Shown here in pieces: positions 8,256-16,108 of a stretch of 64,000 nt of DNA. The notes under the pieces were generated by a model. The model was not told where the DNA came from and did no database searches. It saw only the letters and a list, made by a program, of their open reading frames with translations. Position 1 is the stretch's first letter. The number at the start of each line of letters is the position of its first letter. The translations under genes and the position numbers were made by a program. The DNA lies in assembly GCF_026151335.1 (NCBI RefSeq), contig NZ_JAMQPP010000002.1, one strand, 5' to 3'. The DNA comes from Leptospira_A soteropolitanensis. Its GTDB lineage: Bacteria > Spirochaetota > Leptospiria > Leptospirales > Leptospiraceae.

Positions 8256-10433
8256 ATGTTTTCCAATTTAAAACAAGATATTCCCTCAGGCCTTGTGGTT
8301 TTCTTAGTGGCTCTCCCTCTTTGTTTGGGAGTTGCCTTGGCCAGTGGAGCCCCTTTATTATCTGGAGTGATCTCAGGTGTCATAGGAGGCATTATTGTCG
8401 GAATTCTTAGCCATTCAAGTACAAGTGTGAGCGGGCCTGCCGCAGGACTCGTTACTTTAGTGTTAGCTGCGATTTCAGGGTTAGGCGATTATCCCACTTT
8501 TCTCCTCGCCGTTTTTTTGGCAGGGCTCATTCAAATTGCCATCGGAATGTTACGGGGCGGGTTTATCGCAAATTATATCCCCTCCAACGTAATCCAGGGT
8601 CTACTTGCTTCTATCGGAATCATCCTGATCTTAAAACAAATTCCTCATGCTGTAGGTTTCGACGTTGATCCGGAAGAGGATTTTATCTTCTTTCAAAAAG
8701 ATGGAGAGAATACTTTTTCCGAACTATTAAATATTATAAATTTCTTTTCTTGGGGTGCAGTTCTCATCGCATTTTCTTCTCTAGCCCTGATGATTGGCTA
8801 TGACAAAACAAAATGGAAACCTTTAAAATTTTTGCCTTCTCCTGTGTTAGTCATCCTCATAGGGGTTTTATTGAATGGGATCTTTCAAATTTTTTTTCCA
8901 AATCTCTATCTTTCTGAAAAACATTTGGTAACCATTCCTAATATTAAGAATTGGGAATCTGTTTTTTTCTTTCCTAACTTTTCGGCCATTACAGAATCCA
9001 AAGTTTGGTATTTTGCCTTTACCATTTCTGCTTTTGCCACTCTGGAAACCTTACTCAATTTAGATGCAGTAGAAAGGATCGATCCACATAAACGATTAGC
9101 TTCTCCCAACAGAGAGCTTGTGGCACAAGGAGTAGGGAATTCACTTTCTGGACTCATTGGTGGACTTCCTATAACATCAGTGATAGTTCGGAGTTCGGTC
9201 AACATCTATGCGGGTGCAAAGACAAAGTTATCCACAATTTTTCACGGAATTTTATTGTGCATTAGTGTAGTTTTTTTTGGATCGTTTTTGAATTTAATTC
9301 CCTTATCTTCTTTAGCTGTCATTTTAATCGTAACCGGTTTCAAACTGACAAACTTTAATCTTTACCAATCGATTTACAAAAAAGGATTTTATCAATTCCT
9401 TCCTTTTATTGCTACAATCTTTGCCATTATTTTTACTGACCTACTAACAGGCGTTTTAATTGGACTTTCAATCAGTTTTATTTTTATCTTAAAAAACAAC
9501 TATAAAAACCCGTTCTTAGTGGAAACGGAAACCTTAAACATCGGGGAAACGGTTCGTATCGAATTGCCAAACCAAGTCTCCTTTTTAAATAAAGCCTCTA
9601 TAAAAGATACTCTTTGGGCGATCCCTGAAAACTCTAAATTGATCATAGATGCTTCAAACTGCAATTTCATTGATCATGATATTTTAGAAGTCTTAGAAGA
9701 ATTTAAAACAGTAGTCTCAGTCGAAAAAAAAATCCAACTGAATTTAATTGGTTTAAAAGATTCCTATGAACTCAGTGACCAAGTTCAATTTGTCAATATT
9801 TTAGATAAAGAAGCACAACAAAAACTAACTCCAGATGAAATTTTGGATTTTTTAAAACGAGGAAACGAAAGGTTTGTTAAAGGAAAATGGTCTGAAAAAT
9901 ATTTCAAACACCAAGTGAATGCAACGGCGTTTGGACAAAATCCCATCGCAGTGGTTTTGTCATGCATTGATTCAAGGACAAGCCCAGAAATTATCTTTGA
10001 TGCAGGTTTAGGAGATATTATTTCCATTCGAATTGCAGGCAATATCGTAAACGAGGAAATTCTAGGAAGTTTGGAGTTATCTTGTGACAAAATTGGTACA
10101 AAGTTAATCGTTGTACTTGGGCATTCTAATTGTGGAGCGGTTTCCAGTGCTTTGTATTCACTTCGAGAAGGAAATATCTCAAGTATCACAAACAAAATCC
10201 AAAAGGCTATAGATGAATCAGAAAAGATCATCCATCCCATCCAAAAACAAAATGAACATATTTTTAATCACGTGGTTAAGGCAAATGTAAAGAATTCAAT
10301 CAATGAGATCCTAACACATAGCCCTTTTTTATTTGGAAAAGTAAATGCAAAAGAAATTAAAATTGTCTCTGGGTTTTATGATACTTCCTCAGGAGAAGTG
10401 CAATTTTTCGAAAATCTTGAATCAAAACCTTAA
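8256..10433 (+). CDS. SulP-family anion (bicarbonate?) transporter fused to beta-carbonic anhydrase
   Basis: A 725-residue fusion. Residues about 1-415 are a SulP permease with many hydrophobic segments, starting DIPSGLVVFLVALPLCLG and containing GPAAG near residue 68. Residues ~430-510 form a STAS-like domain (SKLIIDASNCNFIDHDIL). Residues ~520-725 are a beta-carbonic anhydrase with the zinc ligands and dyad visible: C570-x-D572-x-R574 in SCIDSR, and H623-x2-C626 in GHSNCG. The likely job is inner-membrane anion or bicarbonate movement coupled to CO2/HCO3- interconversion. SulP-CA fusions are known in bacteria, but the substrate here is inferred. No start-site SD is seen; the C-terminal CA lies on the cytoplasmic side by family topology. 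Confidence 0.9.
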   Translation: MFSNLKQDIPSGLVVFLVALPLCLGVALASGAPLLSGVISGVIGGIIVGILSHSSTSVSGPAAGLVTLVLAAISGLGDYPTFLLAVFLAGLIQIAIGMLRGGFIANYIPSNVIQGLLASIGIILILKQIPHAVGFDVDPEEDFIFFQKDGENTFSELLNIINFFSWGAVLIAFSSLALMIGYDKTKWKPLKFLPSPVLVILIGVLLNGIFQIFFPNLYLSEKHLVTIPNIKNWESVFFFPNFSAITESKVWYFAFTISAFATLETLLNLDAVERIDPHKRLASPNRELVAQGVGNSLSGLIGGLPITSVIVRSSVNIYAGAKTKLSTIFHGILLCISVVFFGSFLNLIPLSSLAVILIVTGFKLTNFNLYQSIYKKGFYQFLPFIATIFAIIFTDLLTGVLIGLSISFIFILKNNYKNPFLVETETLNIGETVRIELPNQVSFLNKASIKDTLWAIPENSKLIIDASNCNFIDHDILEVLEEFKTVVSVEKKIQLNLIGLKDSYELSDQVQFVNILDKEAQQKLTPDEILDFLKRGNERFVKGKWSEKYFKHQVNATAFGQNPIAVVLSCIDSRTSPEIIFDAGLGDIISIRIAGNIVNEEILGSLELSCDKIGTKLIVVLGHSNCGAVSSALYSLREGNISSITNKIQKAIDESEKIIHPIQKQNEHIFNHVVKANVKNSINEILTHSPFLFGKVNAKEIKIVSGFYDTSSGEVQFFENLESKP

Positions 10434-10474
10434 GAAAGAACTAATCAAACGATAAATATCGATTTTTATATGAT

Positions 10475-10509
10475 CCAGACAACGATGAATTTGAATACTC
10501 GTTGCCTGG
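10475..10509. repeat. Inverted repeat in a convergent intergenic gap
   Basis: CCAGACAACGA (10475-10485) and TCGTTGCCTGG (10499-10509) pair over 11 bp with one mismatch around a 13-nt loop, between the convergent SulP-CA and DoxX-like genes. No T-run follows on either strand. It could be a transcript-end hairpin for either gene. Confidence 0.45.
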
Positions 10510-10524
10510 GTTAATGTAAAAAGA

Positions 10525-10908
10525 TTATTTGTATACTGCCACAAACAGTGGTTTGTAAGCATTACGATTGACATAGGCAAGAAATGCATTAGCAACAACA
10601 ACAAATATCCCCACAGGTATTCCTTCTTGCGCAATCATCAAGTGAACAAGTAAAATATTCACAACAATGGGAGCGATCACGATAGAAGCGAGTGGAACAA
10701 ATCTACCAGACAAAAATGCTATCGCACAAACAAGTTCTGTAACTTTGATCAGAGTTAATAAATAACCGGAAGCTTTGAGTCCATCGTTAAATACCTTTAA
10801 ATCTCCAGTTGTTTCAGGTTGCTGAACCAAGTTGAAGAGGACAACAACAGATGAAAAAAGGAATAATGCACCAAGCAAAATCCTGACCACTAAATAAGCA
10901 ATTTTCAT
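10525..10908 (-). CDS. DoxX-like integral membrane protein
   Basis: A 127-residue protein with four predicted membrane helices: about 5-25, 45-65, 70-95 and 97-117. Its pattern (YLVVRILLGALFLFSSV..., KVTELVCAIAFLSGRFVPLA) resembles the DoxX/DoxD-like superfamily. Members are linked to quinone or thiol-redox functions, but this small type has no assigned role. ATG start; no partner in the same orientation nearby, so it is probably monocistronic. A role in respiratory or oxidative stress would be a guess. Confidence 0.65.
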   Translation of the reverse strand: MKIAYLVVRILLGALFLFSSVVVLFNLVQQPETTGDLKVFNDGLKASGYLLTLIKVTELVCAIAFLSGRFVPLASIVIAPIVVNILLVHLMIAQEGIPVGIFVVVANAFLAYVNRNAYKPLFVAVYK

Positions 10909-11119
10909 ACCAATTTCCTTTGTATCAGTGAATTTCCAACAAAACGCCTATCATAAAATCCAGGGCGATTTCTGAATTCTAATGGAAACAAAAAGAAAGT
11001 CACTTTGTTTTCAGAGGATTCTAAATATCGATCAGGAAAAAACCAACTTTAGGTTTTCCTTTTTCCGAATGTCTGCAATAAACGTCTTGTTTGGTGGAAT
11101 TAATCATTAGGTCTAGCCT

Positions 11120-11710
11120 ATGAAATTCGGATTTCGATACGCTATAATTTTGGTTTTCTTGTTGGTTCATTGTGTGTCAAGAATTCAAACAGAAACGACA
11201 TCCGCAGGCGAAAGATCAGAAAATTCGCTACGGCTAAAGTATGCGGAAGACCTGGAAACAAAAGTTCTAAAAGTTGGCCCATCGCAAGAAATCTCCATTG
11301 GACAATTTGCACTCCAATCTCTATCGAGCGCTAGTCCTCGGTATTTAAGCGTAACTTCTTTATCGCCACTCAAATCAAACGAACCCCTGGAACCTGGCGC
11401 CATTGTTTTAAGAAAAGTCCAAGTGGATCGAACTCTGGAGTTTGAAGAAGGCACCACCAAATTCCGTCAGGCAACTTTCGCCTCGGTAGTGGAATTTTTA
11501 GTTGTAAGTCCCTTGGGGGAACAACAGCGCATCTTAGGTCGTTCAGAACAAATCACTTCAAAGACCATCCCATTTAGTTCAGAAGACACGGAATCGAAAG
11601 AAAAAATCGCATCTAGCATCCAATCGGCAGTCGAGGAAGGATTGAGAAAAATCGTATCCTTGAATCATTTTCCGTCCATATTTAAGAGCCAAAACATGTT
11701 CCAAAGGTAA
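11120..11710 (+). CDS. Hypothetical lipoprotein
   Basis: A 196-residue protein with a basic, hydrophobic N-terminus (MKFGFRYAIILVFLLVHC) ending in a spirochaete-style lipobox (L-V-H-C18), so it is probably lipidated and envelope-exposed. The mature part is rich in Ser, Glu and Leu without a motif I recognise. Its layout (beta-rich core, then an amphipathic helix near IASSIQSAVEEGLRKI) is loosely like small periplasmic auxiliary lipoproteins of transport systems, but this is not evidence of function. Alone between a divergent DoxX-like gene and a 610-bp gap that holds a transposase relic. Confidence 0.6.
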   Translation: MKFGFRYAIILVFLLVHCVSRIQTETTSAGERSENSLRLKYAEDLETKVLKVGPSQEISIGQFALQSLSSASPRYLSVTSLSPLKSNEPLEPGAIVLRKVQVDRTLEFEEGTTKFRQATFASVVEFLVVSPLGEQQRILGRSEQITSKTIPFSSEDTESKEKIASSIQSAVEEGLRKIVSLNHFPSIFKSQNMFQR

Positions 11711-11942
11711 GTTTTTCCAATGCCATCCTCATTAACGTCTGAATCAGGATATTCATCATACTTTTTGTAAAGTATGTACCAGGACAAAACTGTAAAGGAT
11801 GTACGAGTACACTCAAAATAAACCCAAAACTAATGCGACATAATACTAATTATGGGAAGTAGCATATTGCGTCAAAATAGATAGTATCTGAAATCAAAAT
11901 AATGCTTCAATAGGAATAGTATTCGAAGTAACATTCTACCTC

Positions 11943-12139
11943 TTCTTTAATCAAATGCAAAAAGCATTGATTAAAAAGAAATCCTCGTTTCCTTTCCCAT
12001 TGAAAGGATTGCATTCGGATAATGGCGCTCTGAGTTCATAAATGAAACTATTTTTGTGTTTAAAGAAAAATGCAAACTAGAGTTCACCCGAGGAAGAGCC
12101 TATAAAAAAAATGATAATCCTCATTAGGATGATCTTTGT
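11943..12139 (+). pseudogene. Decayed DDE-integrase transposase fragment
   Basis: Within the 610-bp stretch without an intact gene (11711-12320), two joined frames spell an integrase core. Frame A from 11943 to 12029 ends in FPLKGLHSDNGA. One base is then lost or gained near 12030, and frame B (12032-12124) continues EFINETIFVFKEK and LEFTRGRAYKKNDNPH. Together these match the HSDNGSEFIN...FTRSRPYKKNDN...VEQKN block of the large ISNCY-type DDE integrases. An in-frame TAG at 12125 stands where VEQKN should begin. No terminal inverted repeats or flanking target duplications were seen. The rest of the gap is AT-rich and shows nothing I can name. Confidence 0.72.
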
Positions 12140-12320
12140 TAACTTTGAATACTAAAGTTTCAAAGAAACAATCCTACGTTTGAATTCTATTTTTTTGAAT
12201 CAAGTCGACTCCTTCGGATTTCTAGTAATCAACTGGCACACTTGAATTCTAAATGCTTTATAGATGTTTTTAGATCCCATTATATATCAGCTCCAAATAT
12301 AAATTTTGATCGGTTATCCT

Positions 12321-12707
12321 CTAATTAATTTTTACCAAATACTTTGCTAGATTTTCCAGATGTTGTTTTCCACCTTCAATGGCACCATACTTCTCATTGA
12401 CTCTTTCTAACTCTTGTTTGCTTGTGAATTTTTGCTCCATAACGAGGTTAGTTCCATTGCCAACTCTTTCAAATATGATTTTTGATAGGAAATTTACATC
12501 TTCATCTCCCTCTCCATCCCCTAAATGTTTATACGAAATGAAATGAGGTCTTTGAATGTCGATAAATTGAATTTTATTTTTATAGTCATGTCCATCAGGA
12601 CCATGCATCACAAACTCCCAAATACCACCGTTGGAAAAATCTAAACTTTGAATTGTTAAGGTAAATCCATCCGGTCCCCACCATTCAGAAAGATGCTCTG
12701 GCTCTGT
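12321..12707 (-). pseudogene. SRPBCC/AHSA1-domain gene lacking its 5' end
   Basis: The open frame from 12707 to 12321 reads TEPEHLSEWWGPDGFT, then GGIWEFVMHGPDG and ends LENLAKYLVKIN. This is a typical AHSA1/CalC-type START-like protein from about residue 25 to its end. The usual N-terminus (M...I.R.FDAP...VF.AW) is absent: a TAG stop sits directly before Thr at 12708-12710, inside the end of the upstream arsR frame. The first ATG (12611) falls mid-domain after the WWGPDG strand and would make an unstable 96-residue fragment. ArsR plus SRPBCC is a common two-gene unit, so a deletion joining the two genes explains the structure. Probably non-functional. Confidence 0.75.
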
Positions 12708-12987
12708 CTAATCGATCCAAACGTTTCACCCAAAGGTTTTTTATCTCCAAAATCCAATCTTCCATTTCCTGCATACCTTGTTGGTTCAAACTATAAATTC
12801 GCTTTTGTGCATTCTTTTTCATGATAAGCACTTTGGACTCTTTTAGAACTTTCAAATGCTGAGAAATGGCAGGTGAACTCATCTGGAAATTTTGGCTGAT
12901 TTCAGAGGAAGTCAGTTCTCCTTTTTTTGCAACAAGTCTGACTATATCTCTTCGTGTATCATCCGCTAAGGCTGCAAAAGTATTCAT
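12685..12987 (-). CDS. ArsR-family winged-helix repressor, altered C-terminus
   Basis: A 100-residue DNA-binding regulator. The N-terminus reads MNTFAALADDTRRDIVRLV, then the recognition-helix region SPAISQHLKVLKESKVL and the wing with KKNAQKRIYSLN. No metal-binding Cys cluster is present, so it belongs to the non-metal ArsR group usually paired with SRPBCC proteins. The last residues (after RLDRLD) are read from the SRPBCC gene in another frame (RARASF then stop), the result of the deletion described for the neighbour. The DNA-binding core is intact, so repression may persist. A perfect palindrome lies 7-20 bp upstream of its ATG. Confidence 0.88.
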   Translation of the reverse strand: MNTFAALADDTRRDIVRLVAKKGELTSSEISQNFQMSSPAISQHLKVLKESKVLIMKKNAQKRIYSLNQQGMQEMEDWILEIKNLWVKRLDRLDRARASF

Positions 12988-12993
12988 AAGAAC

Positions 12994-13007
12994 ATTACTT
13001 AAGTAAT
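12994..13007. promoter_or_regulatory. Candidate ArsR operator (perfect palindrome)
   Basis: ATTACTTAAGTAAT is a perfect 14-bp palindrome starting 7 bp upstream of the arsR ATG, and another ACTTAA lies at 13009-13014. Position and symmetry suit an autoregulatory ArsR operator; ownership is inferred. Confidence 0.5.
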
Positions 13008-13192
13008 CACTTAAATATAAAAAGAAAATCGAGTTTTTAGCGGATAAGGTCCTCGATATTTTTTTTACATTTTGAATCTTAAAAAATTAGAAAATTTTCA
13101 ATGAAAATGAAGATTTTCTGGTGCCACCGCATAACATGATATAGTTGCAACTTATCTGAACCAAACCCATTCTTGTTCAAATTGCCTTTTTC

Positions 13193-13211
13193 TAGAATCA
13201 CTATGATTCTA
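13193..13211. promoter_or_regulatory. Inverted repeat upstream of the monooxygenase gene
   Basis: TAGAATCA, a 3-bp spacer CTA, and TGATTCTA form a perfect 8-bp inverted repeat about 150 bp before the likely monooxygenase start. It looks like a dimeric repressor site, but no matching regulator is identified. The remainder of 13008-13359 is AT-rich with no gene-like frame. Confidence 0.35.
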
Positions 13212-13359
13212 AATCTAAAATTTGTTTTTCCTTTTTTATCACACATATGTTTTTTTTATTGCAAACAATTCCCAAACCGATGTCATTCTCTCTCAGTTGC
13301 GAATTTCGGAACAATGTTCTCATAAGAAAGTTCGAACAAATTACGAAATGAGGAAACAA

Positions 13360-14826
13360 ATGACAGCACCCATACTGAGAAATCCTTCCGTTGTGGTCAT
13401 CGGTGCCGGTATGACCGGAATCCTACTTGCGATTGAATTAGAAAAAGCAGGGATCACAGACGTTACCATCTTAGAGAAAAAAAACGACCTTGGTGGTACT
13501 TGGAGAGAAAATACATATCCGGGTGTTGCCTGCGACATCCCCGCGCACATGTATACTTACAGTTTTGAACCCAATCCAGAATGGAGCCACAGGTTTGCGC
13601 ATGGTGAAGAAATCCAAGCTTACTTCAAACGAGTGAGTGATAAGTACAAAGTTACCCCAAAAATCCATTTTAATGAAGCGGTAACAGAAGCCTCCTATCG
13701 CAATGGAAAGTGGACAACAAAAACAAATCAGGGTAAAACTTACGTATCTGATTTTCTCATTTCAGCAACGGGAATTTTGCACCACCCTGCCCGTCCGAAC
13801 ATCCAAGGACTAGGTACTTTCCAAGGGAAATGTTTTCACACAGCGGAATGGGATCATTCCGTGGATCTAAAAGGAAAAAGAATTGGGATCATTGGCACAG
13901 GTTCCACAGCTGCCCAAGTCATTCCTGAAATCATAAAAGTAGGTAAAAAAGTGTCTGTTTTTCAAAGGACTCCTCAGTGGATTGTCCGAGTTCCCGACAC
14001 CGATTATACCGAAAAAGATAAAGAACGTTGGAGAAAAAATAATAACATACTAAAACGATTTCATAAATGGTATACTTTTGCCGTAGAACAGACTTTTTCC
14101 AAAGCAGTGATTGGTAAAAAAATTCCACATATGCTTATGAGTTTTCTTTGTAAAAGGAATCTAAAAAATTCTGTTAAGGATCCTGTCCTTAGAGCCAAAC
14201 TAACACCTAACTACCGCGTGGGTTGTAAACGAGTCATTGTAAACTCTACTTTTTACGAAGCGATACAAAAGCCGAACGCGGATTTGGTGACAGAAGGTAT
14301 CGAAAAAATTACAGAAAAAGGTGTGGTGACTAAAGATGGAAAACTCCACGAACTGGATGTTTTGATTCTTGCAACAGGCTTTCACCCGTTTAATTTTATG
14401 AGACCGATGAACCTCACAGGAAAAGATGGAGTCTCTATCGATACAGTTTGGAAAAAGAAAGTCCAAGCCTACAGGTCCCTATTTATTCCGCATTTCCCAA
14501 ATTTTGTCCTGATGTTAGGACCCAATACACCAATTGGAAATTTTTCCGTCATTGCGATGAGTGAAGTACAAACTAAATACGTATTGAAAGTGATCAATGA
14601 TTGGCGAAAAAAGAAATTCGACGAAATTGAAACTACAGAAGAAGCACTTAAAAATTTTGCCGCTTATCTCAAAGCAGGTATGGGAAGTACAGTTTGGCTT
14701 GGTGGTTGCCAAAGTTGGTATTTAGATCCAGATGGTGATCCTGCCATGTGGCCCTATACCTGGAGCCGTTGGGAAAAAGAAATGAAAACCCCTAACTACA
14801 AAGACTTTGTTTTGAATTCTTTCTAA
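13360..14826 (+). CDS. Baeyer-Villiger-type flavin monooxygenase
   Basis: A class B flavoprotein monooxygenase that uses FAD, NADPH and O2 to insert oxygen into ketones or oxidise heteroatoms; cytoplasmic, substrate unknown. Counting from the chosen start, GAGMTG (15-20) is the FAD Rossmann motif and GTGSTA in the middle the NADPH motif. FQGKCFHTAEWD matches exactly the Baeyer-Villiger fingerprint F-x-G-x3-H-x3-W-[P/D]. GGTWRENTYPGVACDIP is the conserved loop after the first FAD motif. The frame opens at 13222, but those residues look like non-coding leader. ATG 13360 has GAGGA at a good distance, giving 488 residues; ATG 13348 is the alternative. It is divergent from arsR, so control by that repressor is possible but unproven. 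Confidence 0.9.
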   Translation: MTAPILRNPSVVVIGAGMTGILLAIELEKAGITDVTILEKKNDLGGTWRENTYPGVACDIPAHMYTYSFEPNPEWSHRFAHGEEIQAYFKRVSDKYKVTPKIHFNEAVTEASYRNGKWTTKTNQGKTYVSDFLISATGILHHPARPNIQGLGTFQGKCFHTAEWDHSVDLKGKRIGIIGTGSTAAQVIPEIIKVGKKVSVFQRTPQWIVRVPDTDYTEKDKERWRKNNNILKRFHKWYTFAVEQTFSKAVIGKKIPHMLMSFLCKRNLKNSVKDPVLRAKLTPNYRVGCKRVIVNSTFYEAIQKPNADLVTEGIEKITEKGVVTKDGKLHELDVLILATGFHPFNFMRPMNLTGKDGVSIDTVWKKKVQAYRSLFIPHFPNFVLMLGPNTPIGNFSVIAMSEVQTKYVLKVINDWRKKKFDEIETTEEALKNFAAYLKAGMGSTVWLGGCQSWYLDPDGDPAMWPYTWSRWEKEMKTPNYKDFVLNSF

Positions 14827-14854
14827 TTTTTTTAAAATCCTAAACAACATTTTG

Positions 14855-14885
14855 GCCGGTATATTTTTTCATACCGGCTTTTTTT
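14855..14885 (+). terminator. Strong intrinsic terminator after the monooxygenase gene
   Basis: GCCGGTAT (14855-14862) and ATACCGGC (14871-14878) form a perfect 8-bp stem with an 8-nt loop, directly followed by seven T residues. It lies 28 nt after the stop. Confidence 0.92.
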
Positions 14886-15030
14886 GAACTGATCCAACAG
14901 AATTCTTAAACTCAATATAAACCAAAGATTTTTTCTTTTGTGCCTCGCAATTTAATTCCCAACAAAAAATTCCATCGGAAAAGCGATCCCGCTCTCCGTT
15001 CCAATCTTTGCATTCGCAAAGGATTTCCAC
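14869..15030 (-). CDS. Possible small Cys-containing protein (53 residues)
   Basis: A GTG-initiated frame downstream of the L,D-transpeptidase gene encodes VEILCECKDWNGERDR, then a Cys/Trp-containing core and a Lys-rich tail, with its stop inside the terminator hairpin. Composition is protein-like (four Cys, three Trp or Tyr) and no stop interrupts from 15050 on, but there is no ribosome-binding site and no family is recognised. It could equally be chance. Confidence 0.22.
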   Translation of the reverse strand: MEILCECKDWNGERDRFSDGIFCWELNCEAQKKKSLVYIEFKNSVGSVQKKPV

Positions 15031-15055
15031 TGCGATCGGTGGCGATGGTTCTATC

Positions 15056-15808
15056 TTATTCTACCATTTGAATGATTAAACTAGGAAACTTTTTACCGTC
15101 TAACTTTGAAACAATGGTTTCTAAAATTTCTTTTGAAACTCCCACACATCCAGAAGTTGGTTTGTCCAAAGACCAAGGGTGTAAAAAAATCATACTTCCA
15201 AAACCAGGTATCGCCGGTTTTGTATTGTGTTCAACCACAATCAATAATTCGTAAATTTCAGAATCCCAAAGAGAGACTGCACCTTTCTCTTTATGTTTTA
15301 TGAGTTGGTTGTAATTTTTTGAGGTAGAAGAATCACTCCAATGATGATATTTTTGAATTTTAGTGTATTCGATATTTCTAATTTCTCTTTTTGCTCTACC
15401 CAAAACCCTTTGAATGGAAAAAATATTGCTTGGAGTGTGGCCATCCCCTTCTCTTTTTTTTTCTCCTGGTATGATTCCATTTTTTCCAAGTTGCACAGGA
15501 ATATTTTCGAAAATCGGAATCCACTCCCCATCTTCGAGATTGTAAAAAAATAAATTTCCTTTTGTTTCCCCTAGACTGGCAGTGACGAATAGAATCTGTT
15601 CTGAATCAGTCAGAAGGGTTTTCGCCTCAGAAAGAGGACCTTCGTCCGCGGACAGTCCCATATTAACCCAGGGAAAACCCGAAACAATCAGGAAAAATAG
15701 AATAGATAAATGAGAAAAGGCAGAAATTTTTAGGGAAAAATCTAAGAATTTTGGAATTTTTGAAAGAAGATTATGGATAAGGTAGGCACTCAAAATGAGA
15801 ACAACCAC
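15056..15808 (-). CDS. L,D-transpeptidase (YkuD/YafK-type) family protein
   Basis: Expected to act outside the inner membrane on peptidoglycan, forming or cutting L,D cross-links or attaching proteins. The C-terminal half has the catalytic motif HPWSLDKPTSGCVGVS (His...Ser-Gly-Cys-Val-Gly), preceded by GDGHTPSNIFSI, typical of the YafK-like branch. A hydrophobic N-terminal segment (FSHLSILFFLIVSGF) suits a signal peptide. The open frame extends to 15847, but that part is the antisense-frame reading of tRNA-Asn sequence. GTG 15808 has GGGGGAG seven bases upstream and is the better start (250 residues), though this SD lies in the tRNA 3' end. A later start just before the hydrophobic segment is also possible. 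Confidence 0.82.
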   Translation of the reverse strand: MVVLILSAYLIHNLLSKIPKFLDFSLKISAFSHLSILFFLIVSGFPWVNMGLSADEGPLSEAKTLLTDSEQILFVTASLGETKGNLFFYNLEDGEWIPIFENIPVQLGKNGIIPGEKKREGDGHTPSNIFSIQRVLGRAKREIRNIEYTKIQKYHHWSDSSTSKNYNQLIKHKEKGAVSLWDSEIYELLIVVEHNTKPAIPGFGSMIFLHPWSLDKPTSGCVGVSKEILETIVSKLDGKKFPSLIIQMVE

Positions 15809-15814
15809 GAGACT

Positions 15815-15888
<74 letters not shown>

Positions 15889-15905
15889 ATCTCGAATCTG
15901 TGACC

Positions 15906-15933
15906 ATGCTACGTAGGAAGGTCGCTAGGTCAA
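15906..15933 (-). promoter_or_regulatory. Promoter of tRNA-Asn
   Basis: On the minus strand TTGACC (15933-15928), a 16-bp spacer and TAGCAT (15911-15906) give a good sigma-70 pair. The start would fall near 15900, about 12 nt before the mature tRNA 5' end. Confidence 0.65.
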
Positions 15934-16108
15934 CGAAAAAAAACTTACAGAGCTTACAGAAATTTTGAAAAAATTCTAAGATTCGAAGGAAGCTTAAGAG
16001 AAAAAATGGATGTTTCCAACGAAAGATACCTTCATTGTGACATAATCCTCTCCGCTTCTGGTAGAGGAAAAAATAGAAATTGTATATGTTGTTGTAGATG
16101 GGGTCTGC

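Noticed and set aside
9785..10240. 151-codon minus-strand frame within the carbonic anhydrase domain
   Set aside because: Shadow of the zinc-motif region on the other strand; no independent support.
12321..12611. 96-residue SRPBCC protein from the internal ATG as an intact gene
   Set aside because: Homology continues upstream of this Met to 12707, so the Met is internal and the protein would lack the first third of the fold.
13222..13359. N-terminal extension of the monooxygenase
   Set aside because: 46 extra residues before the Rossmann fold look like translated leader; ATG 13360 has GAGGA and gives normal length.
15889..16108. Cobalamin riboswitch before nrdJ
   Set aside because: Looked for because the enzyme needs B12; no recognisable B12-box or structured leader was seen.
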